A stretch of 64,000 nucleotides of DNA, taken from an uncultured Flaviramulus sp. Lineage in GTDB: Bacteria; Bacteroidota; Bacteroidia; Flavobacteriales; Flavobacteriaceae. Positions 1 through 9,371 of the stretch are shown one piece after another. Position 1 is the first letter of the stretch. Each line of letters opens with the position of its first letter. The notes beneath the pieces are model-generated. The model was not told the DNA's origin and did not search any database. It saw only the letters and a list, made by a program, of their open reading frames with translations. The stretch is taken from the NCBI GenBank assembly GCA_947495125.1, contig CANLXL010000004.1:210322-274321 (forward strand), given 5' to 3'. Both the position numbers and the translations under genes were made by a program.

Positions 1-33
1 CTGTAATTTTCAAAAGATCCAAAATCATAGTTT

Positions 34-1257
34 TTGCATAAACATGTAGCGCTTTATATTTCCAATAAAAATAATAAGTACCAGCTTATTGAGCGTATTG
101 TGTCCGGGCAGTTTATTGTCGACTTATCGCATTTAAAATGTGCCGAGTTCTCTGAAAGGGCATTGAATAAGTTTATTGATGAAGAAGTTCGTCATGGTGA
201 TTTTAATGTCATTACAAGCACAAAAAACAGCTTATTACATTCCTCTGAAGGTGAACGTAAAAAGGCATTGCTAAAGCATCTTCTTTTACAAAAACCGGAA
301 TATCTTATTGCGGATAATGTTTACGGAAACCTGGATATTACAGCTCAAAAAGACGTTGAAAAGGAGTTGACAAACTTAGGTTTAAGCATCCCAATTATTC
401 AAATAACAAAACGAAGAAGGGAAGTTTTATCTTTTATAGAAGACGTCTATGTCTTTGAAAGTGACGACTTTGTTTTATACAATGATGAAGAAGGCTTTAA
501 TGAGAAAGAAGCTAAAGGTTTTACAAAGGCTTTACCTCAACCATATCATCAAATTAACGACCAATATAATCCGTTAATAAAGTTTAATAATGTTACCGTT
601 GCCTATGGAGACAGAACGATTGTAAATGGAATAACCTGGGAAATTAAATCAGGTGAATTTTGGCAATTGGTGGGGCCTAATGGCTCTGGAAAAAGTACCT
701 TGCTAAGCCTTATATCGGGTGATAACCCAAAAGCTTATAATCAAGATATTACCTTGTTCGGGATTAAAAAGGGTAGTGGTGAAAGTGTTTGGGACCTTAA
801 AAAGAAAATAGGTTATTTTTCATCAGAATTTTTAAGAGGTTTTGCACGTTTGCATGCTATTGAAAATATGATAATTTCTGGTTTTTTTGATTCTATAGGT
901 CTTTATAAAATTCCAACAGATAGACAAATGATGATTGCCCAAGAGTGGTTACACGTACTAGGAATGTATAGCATTAAAAATAAACCTTTTTTATCCTTGT
1001 CACGAGGGCATCAACGTTTGGTGTTAATCGCCAGAGCCATGGTAAAACATCCCCCATTGCTTATTTTAGATGAACCCACAAACGGGCTTGATGATGGCGA
1101 TGCCGCATTATTTTCAAAATTGGTAAACAAAATTGCCATAGAAACGAATACGGCAATACTCTATGTGTCTCACAGAAAAGAAGAAAACCTTTTGAATCCT
1201 GATTTTATTTATGAATTGCAACCTCAGGAAACAGGTTCTATTGGTAAATTGCTTTAG
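34..1257 (+). CDS. ModF-like ABC ATP-binding protein with degenerate N-terminal half
   Basis: Cytoplasmic ATP-binding cassette protein of 407 residues with no membrane segment. The C-terminal half (about residues 185-400) is a complete ABC domain: Walker A GPNGSGKST near residue 228, signature LSRGHQ (a variant of LSGGQ) and Walker B LLILDEPTNGLDD. The N-terminal half (about 1-150) keeps only a signature-like SSEGERKK and a Walker B-like stretch (YLIADNVYGNLD) and has no P-loop, so it looks like a degenerate ABC domain. The two-domain layout recalls ModF/PhrA-type soluble ABC proteins, but no molybdate transport gene is nearby, so the role is open. The start is a TTG: an in-frame TAG lies just upstream at 28-30 and no ATG occurs before the conserved region. 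Confident on family, not on function. Confidence 0.85.
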   Translation: MHKHVALYISNKNNKYQLIERIVSGQFIVDLSHLKCAEFSERALNKFIDEEVRHGDFNVITSTKNSLLHSSEGERKKALLKHLLLQKPEYLIADNVYGNLDITAQKDVEKELTNLGLSIPIIQITKRRREVLSFIEDVYVFESDDFVLYNDEEGFNEKEAKGFTKALPQPYHQINDQYNPLIKFNNVTVAYGDRTIVNGITWEIKSGEFWQLVGPNGSGKSTLLSLISGDNPKAYNQDITLFGIKKGSGESVWDLKKKIGYFSSEFLRGFARLHAIENMIISGFFDSIGLYKIPTDRQMMIAQEWLHVLGMYSIKNKPFLSLSRGHQRLVLIARAMVKHPPLLILDEPTNGLDDGDAALFSKLVNKIAIETNTAILYVSHRKEENLLNPDFIYELQPQETGSIGKLL

Positions 1258-1275
1258 TAGCTAACGCTGTTGTAA

Positions 1276-2316
1276 TCACTCCTTATAAACTTGATTTTCC
1301 TGTTCAGCAACCCTTATAAACGTGGTACGTTTCGTAAGTTCTTTTAAGCGTTGAGCTCCTACATAGGTACAAGTACTTCGCAATCCGCCTAAAATGTCCT
1401 GTAATGTTGTTTCGACATTGCCACGGTAAGGAACATTAACCGTTTTTCCTTCACTTGCTCTATATTCAGCAACGCTCCCAACATGTTTTTCCATAGCTGT
1501 AGACGAGCTCATACCGTAGAACCTTCTAAAGGCTTTACCATTATGTTCAACAATATCACCACCACTTTCATCATGTCCGGAGAGCATGCCTCCAAGCATG
1601 ACAAAATCTGCTCCGGCACCAAAGGCTTTAGCGATATCTCCAGGACTCGAGCAACCGCCGTCACTAATAATTTGGCCTCCCAAACCATGTGCTGCATCGG
1701 CACATTCTATAATGGCAGAAAGCTGTGGATAGCCAACACCCGTTTTAACCCTTGTTGTACATACAGAACCCGGTCCAATACCCACCTTCACAATATCGGC
1801 ACCGGACAATAAAAGCTCCTCGACCATTTCACCAGTAACGACATTTCCAGCTATAATTACCTTGTCAGGGTATTGTGACCTCGTATGTTTCACAAAACCG
1901 GCAAAATGTTCAGAATACCCATTGGCAACATCAATGCAAATAAATTTTAAACGCGGGTTAGCTTTAAAAAGTGCTGATAATTTTTCAGAATCCGGACCTC
2001 CAATCCCGGTACTTACAGCAATATAATCTTCTATATTTTTTGGCGCATTAGATAAAAAATTACTCCAATCGTCCAAAGTGTAATGTTTGTGAACAGCTGT
2101 AAAAAGCTTTTTCTTGGATAGCGCTATCGCCATTTCAAAAGTGCCTACCGTATCCATATTAGCCGCCATGATTGGTACTCCTGACCACACTAACGGACTA
2201 TGTAAAAACTTAAAATCACGTTCTAAATTTACCTGAGACCTGCTTTTTAGGGTAGAACGCTTCGGGCGAATCATGACATCTTTAAATCCTAACTTTATAT
2301 CGTATTCAATGCGCAT
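1276..2316 (-). CDS. guaC: GMP reductase
   Basis: NADPH-dependent GMP reductase, converting GMP to IMP and ammonia in purine salvage. The 346-residue length is that of classical GuaC/human GMPR, without the CBS insert of IMP dehydrogenase. Visible family features are the N-terminal [13 protein letters not shown] segment, the substrate loop [10 protein letters not shown] with catalytic Cys186, and the phosphate-binding [20 protein letters not shown] region. It converges on the ABC ATPase gene (19 bp between the two ends) and is divergent from the histidine kinase. Assignment is firm. Confidence 0.95.
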   Translation of the reverse strand: MRIEYDIKLGFKDVMIRPKRSTLKSRSQVNLERDFKFLHSPLVWSGVPIMAANMDTVGTFEMAIALSKKKLFTAVHKHYTLDDWSNFLSNAPKNIEDYIAVSTGIGGPDSEKLSALFKANPRLKFICIDVANGYSEHFAGFVKHTRSQYPDKVIIAGNVVTGEMVEELLLSGADIVKVGIGPGSVCTTRVKTGVGYPQLSAIIECADAAHGLGGQIISDGGCSSPGDIAKAFGAGADFVMLGGMLSGHDESGGDIVEHNGKAFRRFYGMSSSTAMEKHVGSVAEYRASEGKTVNVPYRGNVETTLQDILGGLRSTCTYVGAQRLKELTKRTTFIRVAEQENQVYKE

Positions 2317-2458
2317 ACTTTAATTATTTTTAATGACTTTCTAAAAATACGATTTTTCGACCTTATATTTTTAGAGCATACTATAAATTATAACAATTAA
2401 ATAGGTGCTTTCTTTTACTATTTAATATCTTTATGGAGAAGTTTATAAAATCCTTTTA

Positions 2459-3871
2459 ATGTCCGTCTTTCAAAGAATAATTACATCTTCTAAAATAAAT
2501 TATCTGTTGGCATTTTTTATTTTAATAGTGACCATTGTGGTGTTCTTAATTGGCCTTAACACTATTGAAGCAGGTGATACTTTGAAAAACACGGCATTAT
2601 TGCTATCCGTTTTTCTTATTATAACACTCGTTGCTATATTTTATGTTTTGAATAAAAAAAAGGAAAGTGATGTAGAATTATCAAATCTATTGAATGTTAT
2701 AAAGGATTTGGAGTTGAAACTGGAAGAAGCCAACGATTTTTCCGATCATCAAGCCGTTTATTTGGCGAATATGAGTCATGAGATTCGTACCCCTTTAAAT
2801 ACGATCGTTGGTATGTTAAATATGCTTAATCACACCGATTTAGATGAAGATCAACAGATACAGGTTGAAATAGCAGAATATTCGTCACAACACTTGTTGC
2901 AATTAGTGAATATGATTTTAGATAATGCCGAAGTAAGTTCTGAAGCTATTAAACTGAATTTTGTGGCCATTAATTTAGTACCGGATCTTACCAAACTTTT
3001 TAAAGTTTTTGAATATCAGGCCTGGGATAAAGGTTTGGAATTTGAGTTTAAATTTCTTTCTGAGGAGCGAAAGAAAATCTTATTACTTGCAGACTCAACG
3101 CGTATTCAGCAAGTATTAATTAATTTGATAAATAATGCCATTAAATTCACCAATACTGGAAAAATATCGATTATTGTGGATCAAACTGTAGGTATTGACG
3201 AAGATCAAATCATTTCATTTTACGTTAAAGATACGGGGATTGGGATGCGCCCTTATGAAGTGAGAAATATTTTTGAAAACTCTAAAAAATTAGAATCTCC
3301 GGCAAGTAAAGACTATAGAGGGCGTGGGATAGGGCTTTCTATTTCGCACCAACTCGTAAAATTAATGGGAGGAGAACTCAAAATTGAAAGTAAGGAAAAT
3401 GAAGGCACAACATTCTATTTTAGCCTTCAACTTAAAAAGACCTTAAATGTACAGGAAGAAATTGAAGAATTAAAACCTATAACCTTAAATAAACTTAATG
3501 TGCTTGTTGCCGAAGACAACAGGATGAATCAAAAAGTGATTAAATTCTTACTGGAAAAGCAAGGTGCCGATTGTACGTTTGCAAAAAATGGATTAGAAGC
3601 CGTTGAGTTATATAAAATCCTTGATTTTGATATGATCTTTATGGATATTTATATGCCGGACTTAGATGGTTATCAAGCGACTAAAAAAATTAAGCGAAGT
3701 CGAAAATATGCGAAACACAATATCCCAATAATTGCAGTGTCCGCTAGTGCATTTAAAGAAGATATTACCAGTGCTAAACAAGCGGGAATCGATGACTTTT
3801 TGGCTAAACCAATTGAGGCTTTAAAGTTAGAAGCCTTATTAAATAAATATACACTAAAAGATAAGGTTTAA
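2459..3871 (+). CDS. Hybrid sensor histidine kinase/response regulator
   Basis: Inner-membrane two-component protein of 470 residues. Two membrane segments (about 14-32 and 42-64) are joined by only a very short loop, so there is no periplasmic sensor domain. A short coiled coil leads to a HisKA domain with the phospho-His in MSHEIRTPLN (His107), then an HATPase domain with N box (NLINNAIKF), DTGIGM and GRGIGLS. A C-terminal receiver domain (about 350-465) has its acceptor Asp396 in MDIYMP and the conserved Lys in AKPI. There is no output domain or Hpt domain, and no partner regulator nearby. The stimulus cannot be inferred; it may sense a membrane or redox signal or work with another protein. 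Confidence 0.9.
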   Translation: MSVFQRIITSSKINYLLAFFILIVTIVVFLIGLNTIEAGDTLKNTALLLSVFLIITLVAIFYVLNKKKESDVELSNLLNVIKDLELKLEEANDFSDHQAVYLANMSHEIRTPLNTIVGMLNMLNHTDLDEDQQIQVEIAEYSSQHLLQLVNMILDNAEVSSEAIKLNFVAINLVPDLTKLFKVFEYQAWDKGLEFEFKFLSEERKKILLLADSTRIQQVLINLINNAIKFTNTGKISIIVDQTVGIDEDQIISFYVKDTGIGMRPYEVRNIFENSKKLESPASKDYRGRGIGLSISHQLVKLMGGELKIESKENEGTTFYFSLQLKKTLNVQEEIEELKPITLNKLNVLVAEDNRMNQKVIKFLLEKQGADCTFAKNGLEAVELYKILDFDMIFMDIYMPDLDGYQATKKIKRSRKYAKHNIPIIAVSASAFKEDITSAKQAGIDDFLAKPIEALKLEALLNKYTLKDKV

Positions 3872-3874
3872 TAG

Positions 3875-4258
3875 CTATTTTACGGCAATCATACTTATTT
3901 CAACATTTACGTTTTTTGGAAGTTTGGCAACTTGCACCGTTTCACGCGCCGGAGCATTAGCTTCATCAAAATAGCTTCCGTAAACGTCATTTATTACTGA
4001 AAAATCATTCATATCACTAATAAAAATGGACGATTTAATAACATGCTCAAAAGTCATATCAGCCGCTTCTAAAACGGCTTTCATGTTGGTCATCACCTGG
4101 TTTGTTTCAGCTTTAATATCGTCTAAAACAAGTTCTCCTGTTTCCGGATGTAGTGCAATTTGACCTGAGGTGTATAGGGTGTTTCCACTTAAAATGGCCT
4201 GGTTGTACGGGCCAATAGGAGCGGGGGCATTTGGAGTTGTGATAATTTTTTTCATCAA
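3875..4258 (-). CDS. RidA family reactive intermediate deaminase
   Basis: Small cytosolic enzyme (127 residues) of the YjgF/YER057c/UK114 family, which hydrolyses reactive enamine/imine intermediates such as 2-aminoacrylate released by PLP enzymes. The sequence shows the family pattern: APAPIGPYNQA at the N terminus, the TSGQIALHPETGEL stretch, and the catalytic Arg in PARETVQVAKLP near residue 105, followed by VEISMIAVK at the C terminus. It converges on the histidine kinase gene with 3 bp between ends and sits downstream of the LptD-like gene on the same strand. Firm family call; the exact in vivo substrate is not visible. Confidence 0.93.
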   Translation of the reverse strand: MMKKIITTPNAPAPIGPYNQAILSGNTLYTSGQIALHPETGELVLDDIKAETNQVMTNMKAVLEAADMTFEHVIKSSIFISDMNDFSVINDVYGSYFDEANAPARETVQVAKLPKNVNVEISMIAVK

Positions 4259-4320
4259 ATTAATGGTTTTAACATTCCCTATGAACCCGTAGTTTTCGGA
4301 AGAGAATCCTTAATTATTTA

Positions 4321-7077
4321 TTACAATTGTTGATCTGGTTGTCGGCGTTTTTCATATTTAAGATCCTTTAGGATACTCGATTTTATACCAATAAAGAAAT
4401 TCCAATTACTTCTGGGGCCAAAAGGCGTCCAGCTAAAATCCATTTTCCAACTTAACAGATCACGACTAAATCGCAATTGTGTATATGTAAAGCCTTTGTC
4501 TTTTAAATCGTACCCGGAAGAGCCGCCAACAGACCATTTTGGTGATAACTTTATATCGCCCGAAAACATCAGTGAATGTGATGATATTTCATTTTGGCGC
4601 CTGGAATTTGCATAATTCACGACATAGGCAATTCTTAAATCCCAGGGTATTTTATAATTATATAGTTCCCCGGGTTTTTCTTCTTCCTCATTTTCATCAT
4701 TGTTTTGCTGGTTGCTAAAGTCTTGCCCTATACCAAACAAATCGTCATCACGACCTCCACTGTTCAGATTTTCCTGGATACCACGTTGCTTATCGCTGTC
4801 ATCACCTTTATTATCACCATCTTTACTGGACAAAGACCAGGACAGGTTCAGATTTGCGCTGGTTAGTCTAAATAAGCTCCCACCATTATCAATATTAAAT
4901 TTATCGATGCGATTGTTGTTGCTATCCAGAGCATAAGGGTCTAGAACAGCCCCAAAGTTTACACTAAGTTTATTATCTAATAACTGGGTGCCACCGGTCA
5001 TTCTAACGGGACTCCATTGTAATGAATCACCGGCAAAATTATACGAGGTAGAAAAATTTAAGTTATTAAGCAGTATTATTTTTTTAGGTTCTGTGGCTGT
5101 ACTGTCTTTATCTCTTACTTTGGCTTCAAAGTTATTCGACACAGCAATTCCCATCGAGCTGGAGAAATTCTTATTCGGAACACCAAAAACCCCTTGTTCA
5201 AATCTTGTAAAATCTACATCTTCTGTCGTGAGTCCATCGGCACTAACCACTTCGTATGTGTCGTAATATTTATCAAAGGAAGGATTGATATTGTAACTTA
5301 TAGAGGGGCGAATAACATGTCTTATTTTCTGTATTTTTTTATCATCTCCAAAATCGAACATCCCATAAATGGTGGTTCCTATACTTGTGCTAAAATTATA
5401 CGTTCTAAAAGAATCAAAACCGTTAACATCTTCAATTACAGTTTCTCTGTTTATAGCATCAAAGGATTTATTTATCGTTTTAAAAGTCCAAACTTCATTA
5501 AAACTACTTGAAGCACTCAGACTAAAATATTTAAACAATTTAAAATTTGTACTCAAAGGGATAGAATGTTGAAACCCTGCTTTGGCATCATCGAACATTT
5601 CCTTTTTAAAGAAAAGAGAATCCGTGGTTTGTATTCTGTTTTCTCCTCTAACACTGTATTGAAGATTAATATTTTGAATAATACCCTTCTTGGTACCGTT
5701 TTTTGGAGCTAAGGGATATATTCTACTAACATTTCCTTGAAATGTTGGAAGGGTCATATTAATCTGTTCGGTATTCGTGTTTTGAGAGTGTGTTGCTGTT
5801 ACACTAAAATTAACAGATGGTTCGCCATCAAACGTTTTAGAGTAAGACACCGATGATGATAAGGTGTTGTTTAAAAAAGCGCCAGAATTGATCTGATTTA
5901 AGGATGTACGATAATAGGTGCTGCTACCAAGGTTAACCGAGGCAGAAAAACGTGAATTCGGATTGGCTTTAGAGTCCTGACTATGCGACCAGCGTAGATT
6001 GTAAACCGTAGATCTTCCATAATCGGGAAAACCGCGCTCACTGGTTATTAAATTCTCGTATCTAAAGCCAAAATTTCCGCTAAACTTATAGCGTTTTCTA
6101 TACGCGCTTTCTAGTCGCATCCCGTAACTTCCATTAGTGTAATAGTCTCCTAGTACTGTCAAGTCAAAATAATCGCTAATGGCGAAATAATACCCGCCAT
6201 TTTGCAAAAAGTACCCGCGATCGTTTTGTTCTCCAAAACTTGGAATAACAACACCAGAGGTTTGCTTTTCAGATTGTGGAAAAAAACCAAAAGGCAATCC
6301 AATGGGAGTAGGAACATCATAGATGAAAAGATTTGCCAATCCAGTTACAATTTTTTTACCCGGCACAATTTTGGCCTTTCGCAATTTTATATAATACTCT
6401 GGATCCTCCAAATCTTCTGCTGTAGTATACTTTGCATTTTTAATGAAATACACCGAATCATTTTCTTTTTTTGTAATATTAGCAATGACAGTACCTCCAG
6501 ATTGCTCTGTTTTAGAGTTATAAATCAGTGCTTTTTTGGTTTTTACATTAAACACGATGGAATCAGGTTCAACAACTTGTGCACCCTGTGTAAAGACCGG
6601 AGCTTGAGAGTAATTTCCAATGGAGTCTGTAATTCCTTTGGCGTAAACAACATTTTTGTTGTTGTCTACAATAATACTACCCGCCTTAATATTCATATCG
6701 ACCTGTGTGATTTCTGCATTGTTATATAAATACAGCTTTCCTTCCTTATTTTTAAACGACGTGTAATCGGTAGCAGAATAAGTTACAATATCTGTTAAAA
6801 GGCCTTTTTTAGGCTTTATAGAATCTATGGTAACGGTATCTTGATTTTTTTCAGTGGTTTCAAGAGCAACTCCCGTAGTGTCTATCTTTTTGGTGTTAAC
6901 CGGCTTCTCTTTTGTAATTGGAGGAATACTATCCGACTTTTTACGAATGTCCTGTGCAAAGCTAAACGTGTTAATAAACACTGTAAAACTTAATGCAAAA
7001 AGTATTTTAAAGTTGTTTGTGTGCAACGCTTTTAAATGTATTTTTGTAAAAGTATGGCTCGGTTTTTGAAAAGCCAA
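4321..7077 (-). CDS. lptD: LptD-like LPS assembly outer-membrane protein
   Basis: Predicted outer-membrane beta-barrel of 918 residues inserting lipopolysaccharide or its Bacteroidota equivalent at the cell surface. After a signal sequence ending near FSFAQ (residue 41) comes an OstA-like periplasmic part (about 95-260) with repeats of the form VVYAKGITDS and KKALIYNSKTEQ, then a long region of alternating aromatic/polar strands from about residue 280 to the end, typical of a barrel. A low-complexity acidic segment (NNDENEEEEKPGE, near residue 795) lies between strands. It is divergent from an amidase gene (164 bp apart), a common flavobacterial arrangement. Family is clear from architecture; the symbol is used in the sense of putative LptD. 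Confidence 0.85.
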   Translation of the reverse strand: MAFQKPSHTFTKIHLKALHTNNFKILFALSFTVFINTFSFAQDIRKKSDSIPPITKEKPVNTKKIDTTGVALETTEKNQDTVTIDSIKPKKGLLTDIVTYSATDYTSFKNKEGKLYLYNNAEITQVDMNIKAGSIIVDNNKNVVYAKGITDSIGNYSQAPVFTQGAQVVEPDSIVFNVKTKKALIYNSKTEQSGGTVIANITKKENDSVYFIKNAKYTTAEDLEDPEYYIKLRKAKIVPGKKIVTGLANLFIYDVPTPIGLPFGFFPQSEKQTSGVVIPSFGEQNDRGYFLQNGGYYFAISDYFDLTVLGDYYTNGSYGMRLESAYRKRYKFSGNFGFRYENLITSERGFPDYGRSTVYNLRWSHSQDSKANPNSRFSASVNLGSSTYYRTSLNQINSGAFLNNTLSSSVSYSKTFDGEPSVNFSVTATHSQNTNTEQINMTLPTFQGNVSRIYPLAPKNGTKKGIIQNINLQYSVRGENRIQTTDSLFFKKEMFDDAKAGFQHSIPLSTNFKLFKYFSLSASSSFNEVWTFKTINKSFDAINRETVIEDVNGFDSFRTYNFSTSIGTTIYGMFDFGDDKKIQKIRHVIRPSISYNINPSFDKYYDTYEVVSADGLTTEDVDFTRFEQGVFGVPNKNFSSSMGIAVSNNFEAKVRDKDSTATEPKKIILLNNLNFSTSYNFAGDSLQWSPVRMTGGTQLLDNKLSVNFGAVLDPYALDSNNNRIDKFNIDNGGSLFRLTSANLNLSWSLSSKDGDNKGDDSDKQRGIQENLNSGGRDDDLFGIGQDFSNQQNNDENEEEEKPGELYNYKIPWDLRIAYVVNYANSRRQNEISSHSLMFSGDIKLSPKWSVGGSSGYDLKDKGFTYTQLRFSRDLLSWKMDFSWTPFGPRSNWNFFIGIKSSILKDLKYEKRRQPDQQL

Positions 7078-7241
7078 AATTACATATATTTTTCTGTGTA
7101 CAATTTATTATTCATCGAAAAATTTAAAATTAAACTTATACGCTTTTTAATTGAGTAATAAACAGGGTTTTTTAGTCGTTAAAGCATTGAATTTAGGTTT
7201 TCCAAACAAAACAAAATGATTTAATCATATTCATACACCAC

Positions 7242-8372
7242 ATGAAAACGTACAAAGCACTACTTTTCGTATTATTTATAATAGCATTAACATTTGGTTC
7301 GGCTGTGCCTGGCTATTCTCAATCTAAGGCAGAACCTTATGTTGTTATGATTGATCCCGGACACGGAGGTAGAGATACGGGTACCCCTGGAACGGGTCGC
7401 TATAAGACTACAGAAAAAGATATTGCTTTAGATGTTTCGGTGGCCTTAGGAAAGATGTTAGAATCTAAATTAGAAAACGTTAAGGTAGTATATACACGTA
7501 AAACAGATATTTTTCCGAGTTTAAATGGTAGAGCTCAAGTTGCGAATAAAAAGGATGTTGATTTATTTATTTCCATACACTGTAATGCCCAACCCGGAAA
7601 AAAAGGTACGGCCTATGGATCTGAAACCTATGTATTGGGAACCACTAAGAATAAACAGAATCTGGAAGTTGCTAAAAGAGAAAATTCGGTGATTATGATG
7701 GAAGATAATCATACAGAAGTCTATAAAGATTTCGATCCAAACTCTCCGGAGTCCCTCATGGGATTAGTTTTAGCCCAGGAAGATTATTTGGACCATAGTA
7801 TTAAATTGGCGAGATATATTGAAGACGAGTTTCAAATTACGGCAAAAAGAAAGAGCCGGGGCGTAAAACAAAATGTATTTTATGTTTTAGCATATACTTA
7901 TATGCCCAGTGTACTGGTGGAATTGGGGTTTCTGACACATAAAAAAGAGGAGGACTTTTTAAATTCCAGAAAGGGTAAAGCTGTAATGACAAAATCATTA
8001 TTTATAGCTATAAAAAAATATCTGGACTATCTAGATATTTCTTCAAATAAGTCCATTGAGGCGATGATTGCCGATGAGGATAGCGCTGTTAGTGACGATT
8101 TTAAAAACCACATTCAATACAAAGTCCAGATAGCAACAGGATCCAGTGCCCTGGAAACTAAGCCGTATAACTTTAAAGGCTTAAAGGATGTTACAAGAAT
8201 TAAAGATGGGAATCTTTATAAATATTTTTACGGGGCAACTTCGGATTATAATGAAATTAGCGAGTTCGAGAAAACTGCAAAGCAGAAAGGGTATAAATCA
8301 AGTTATATTGTAGCCTTTAAGGATGGAAAAAAAATACCATTATCTGAAGCCTTAAAATCAATGGCGAATTAA
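7242..8372 (+). CDS. N-acetylmuramoyl-L-alanine amidase
   Basis: Secreted zinc amidase of the Amidase_3 (AmiC) family, cleaving the bond between MurNAc and the stem peptide for cell separation or wall turnover. A signal peptide ends at about residue 27 (GYSQS). The catalytic domain (about 32-260) shows zinc ligands in IDPGHGGRDTG, SIHCNAQ and the catalytic Glu in LVELGFLTHKKEE. The C-terminal 100 residues (about 285-376) look like a SPOR-type peptidoglycan-binding domain (YKVQIATGS start), though I cannot confirm that. It is the first gene of a co-directional envelope group with the MCE gene 51 bp downstream. Confidence 0.9.
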   Translation: MKTYKALLFVLFIIALTFGSAVPGYSQSKAEPYVVMIDPGHGGRDTGTPGTGRYKTTEKDIALDVSVALGKMLESKLENVKVVYTRKTDIFPSLNGRAQVANKKDVDLFISIHCNAQPGKKGTAYGSETYVLGTTKNKQNLEVAKRENSVIMMEDNHTEVYKDFDPNSPESLMGLVLAQEDYLDHSIKLARYIEDEFQITAKRKSRGVKQNVFYVLAYTYMPSVLVELGFLTHKKEEDFLNSRKGKAVMTKSLFIAIKKYLDYLDISSNKSIEAMIADEDSAVSDDFKNHIQYKVQIATGSSALETKPYNFKGLKDVTRIKDGNLYKYFYGATSDYNEISEFEKTAKQKGYKSSYIVAFKDGKKIPLSEALKSMAN

Positions 8373-8423
8373 AGGTGTTCTTTTTAAATTTATTTTAAAT
8401 TTGTACATCTAAAGACATTTATT

Positions 8424-9368
8424 TTGCAAATATCAAAAGAAGTAAAAACAGGCATACTCGTTTTATTAGGAATCATTCTCTTTATTTTTGGGTTTAATTA
8501 TTTAAAAGGTCAAAACTTACTTGGCAATTCACGTACATTTTATGCGGTCTATGATAATGTGGAAGGGGTAACGGCATCAACGCCCATTACTATTAATGGG
8601 AATATTGTTGGGAAAGTTGCAGAAATTGGTTTTAAAGGAGACGGTTCTGGCAAGTTACTAATAAAGTTGATTGTGGATACGGAGTTTCAATTTTCAAAGA
8701 ATAGTTCTGCAGAAATATATGAAACCGGGCTCATAGGTGGAAAAGCGATCGCTATTGTTCCTGCTTTTGATAAAGCAGAAATTGCTAAAAACGAAACCTA
8801 TCTTAAAGGTACTGTTAAAGCTGGTTTAAGTGAATTGGTAAATCAAAAATTAACACCACTTCAAGAGAAATTAGTAAAGATGCTCGACAGTGCCGATAAG
8901 TTACTGGTTAATATGAATGAGGTTTTCGATGATAATACGAAAGCAAATTTAAGAGAGAGTGTCGCGGGTTTAAATGACGTAATTAACAACTTTAAAAAGA
9001 CTTCAAAATCTATAGATGCTATAGTTGCGGGTAATCAGGAAAAACTTAATAATACATTGACCAACGTTGATAAAATAGCGAATAACCTCTCACGTGTGAC
9101 AGATTCTATTGCTGATGCAAATTTCAGTAAGACTCTTAAAAGCTTAGAATCGACCCTTCAGAATTTTGATAGTATTATTGCCGGCCTGGAAAAGGGGGAA
9201 GGTACTATGGGAAAACTGCTTAAAGACGACGCTTTGTATAATAACCTTAGGGGAACAACCAAGGAAATGGAAGAGCTTCTAAGAGATATCAAGTTGCATC
9301 CTAAACGATACTTTCGCATTTTATCCAGAAAAGAAATTCCTTATACTGAAGAAAAAACCAACGAATAG
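8424..9368 (+). CDS. MCE (MlaD-like) lipid transport protein
   Basis: Inner-membrane anchored substrate-binding component of an Mla-type phospholipid transport system (314 residues). One N-terminal membrane segment (about 10-27, VLLGIILFIFGFNYL) is followed by an MCE domain (about 38-115) with the characteristic NVEGVTASTPITINGNIVGKV, then a long helical, coiled-coil-like tail of Asn/Lys-rich heptads to the C terminus. The reading starts with TTG; no nearby upstream ATG is in frame and the next Met would remove most of the protein, so TTG is the best start. The permease and ATPase (MlaE/F) are not in this window. Confidence 0.9.
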   Translation: MQISKEVKTGILVLLGIILFIFGFNYLKGQNLLGNSRTFYAVYDNVEGVTASTPITINGNIVGKVAEIGFKGDGSGKLLIKLIVDTEFQFSKNSSAEIYETGLIGGKAIAIVPAFDKAEIAKNETYLKGTVKAGLSELVNQKLTPLQEKLVKMLDSADKLLVNMNEVFDDNTKANLRESVAGLNDVINNFKKTSKSIDAIVAGNQEKLNNTLTNVDKIANNLSRVTDSIADANFSKTLKSLESTLQNFDSIIAGLEKGEGTMGKLLKDDALYNNLRGTTKEMEELLRDIKLHPKRYFRILSRKEIPYTEEKTNE

Positions 9369-9371
9369 TTT

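Noticed and set aside
1483-1812. Frames of 109 and 64 codons inside guaC
   Set aside because: Both overlap a firm GMP reductase gene in other frames and have no recognisable features.
6202-6729. Open frame of 175 codons opposite the LptD-like gene
   Set aside because: It lies wholly antisense in a well-supported outer-membrane protein gene, is rich in Cys, Phe and Ile as expected for a shadow frame, and has no domain signs.
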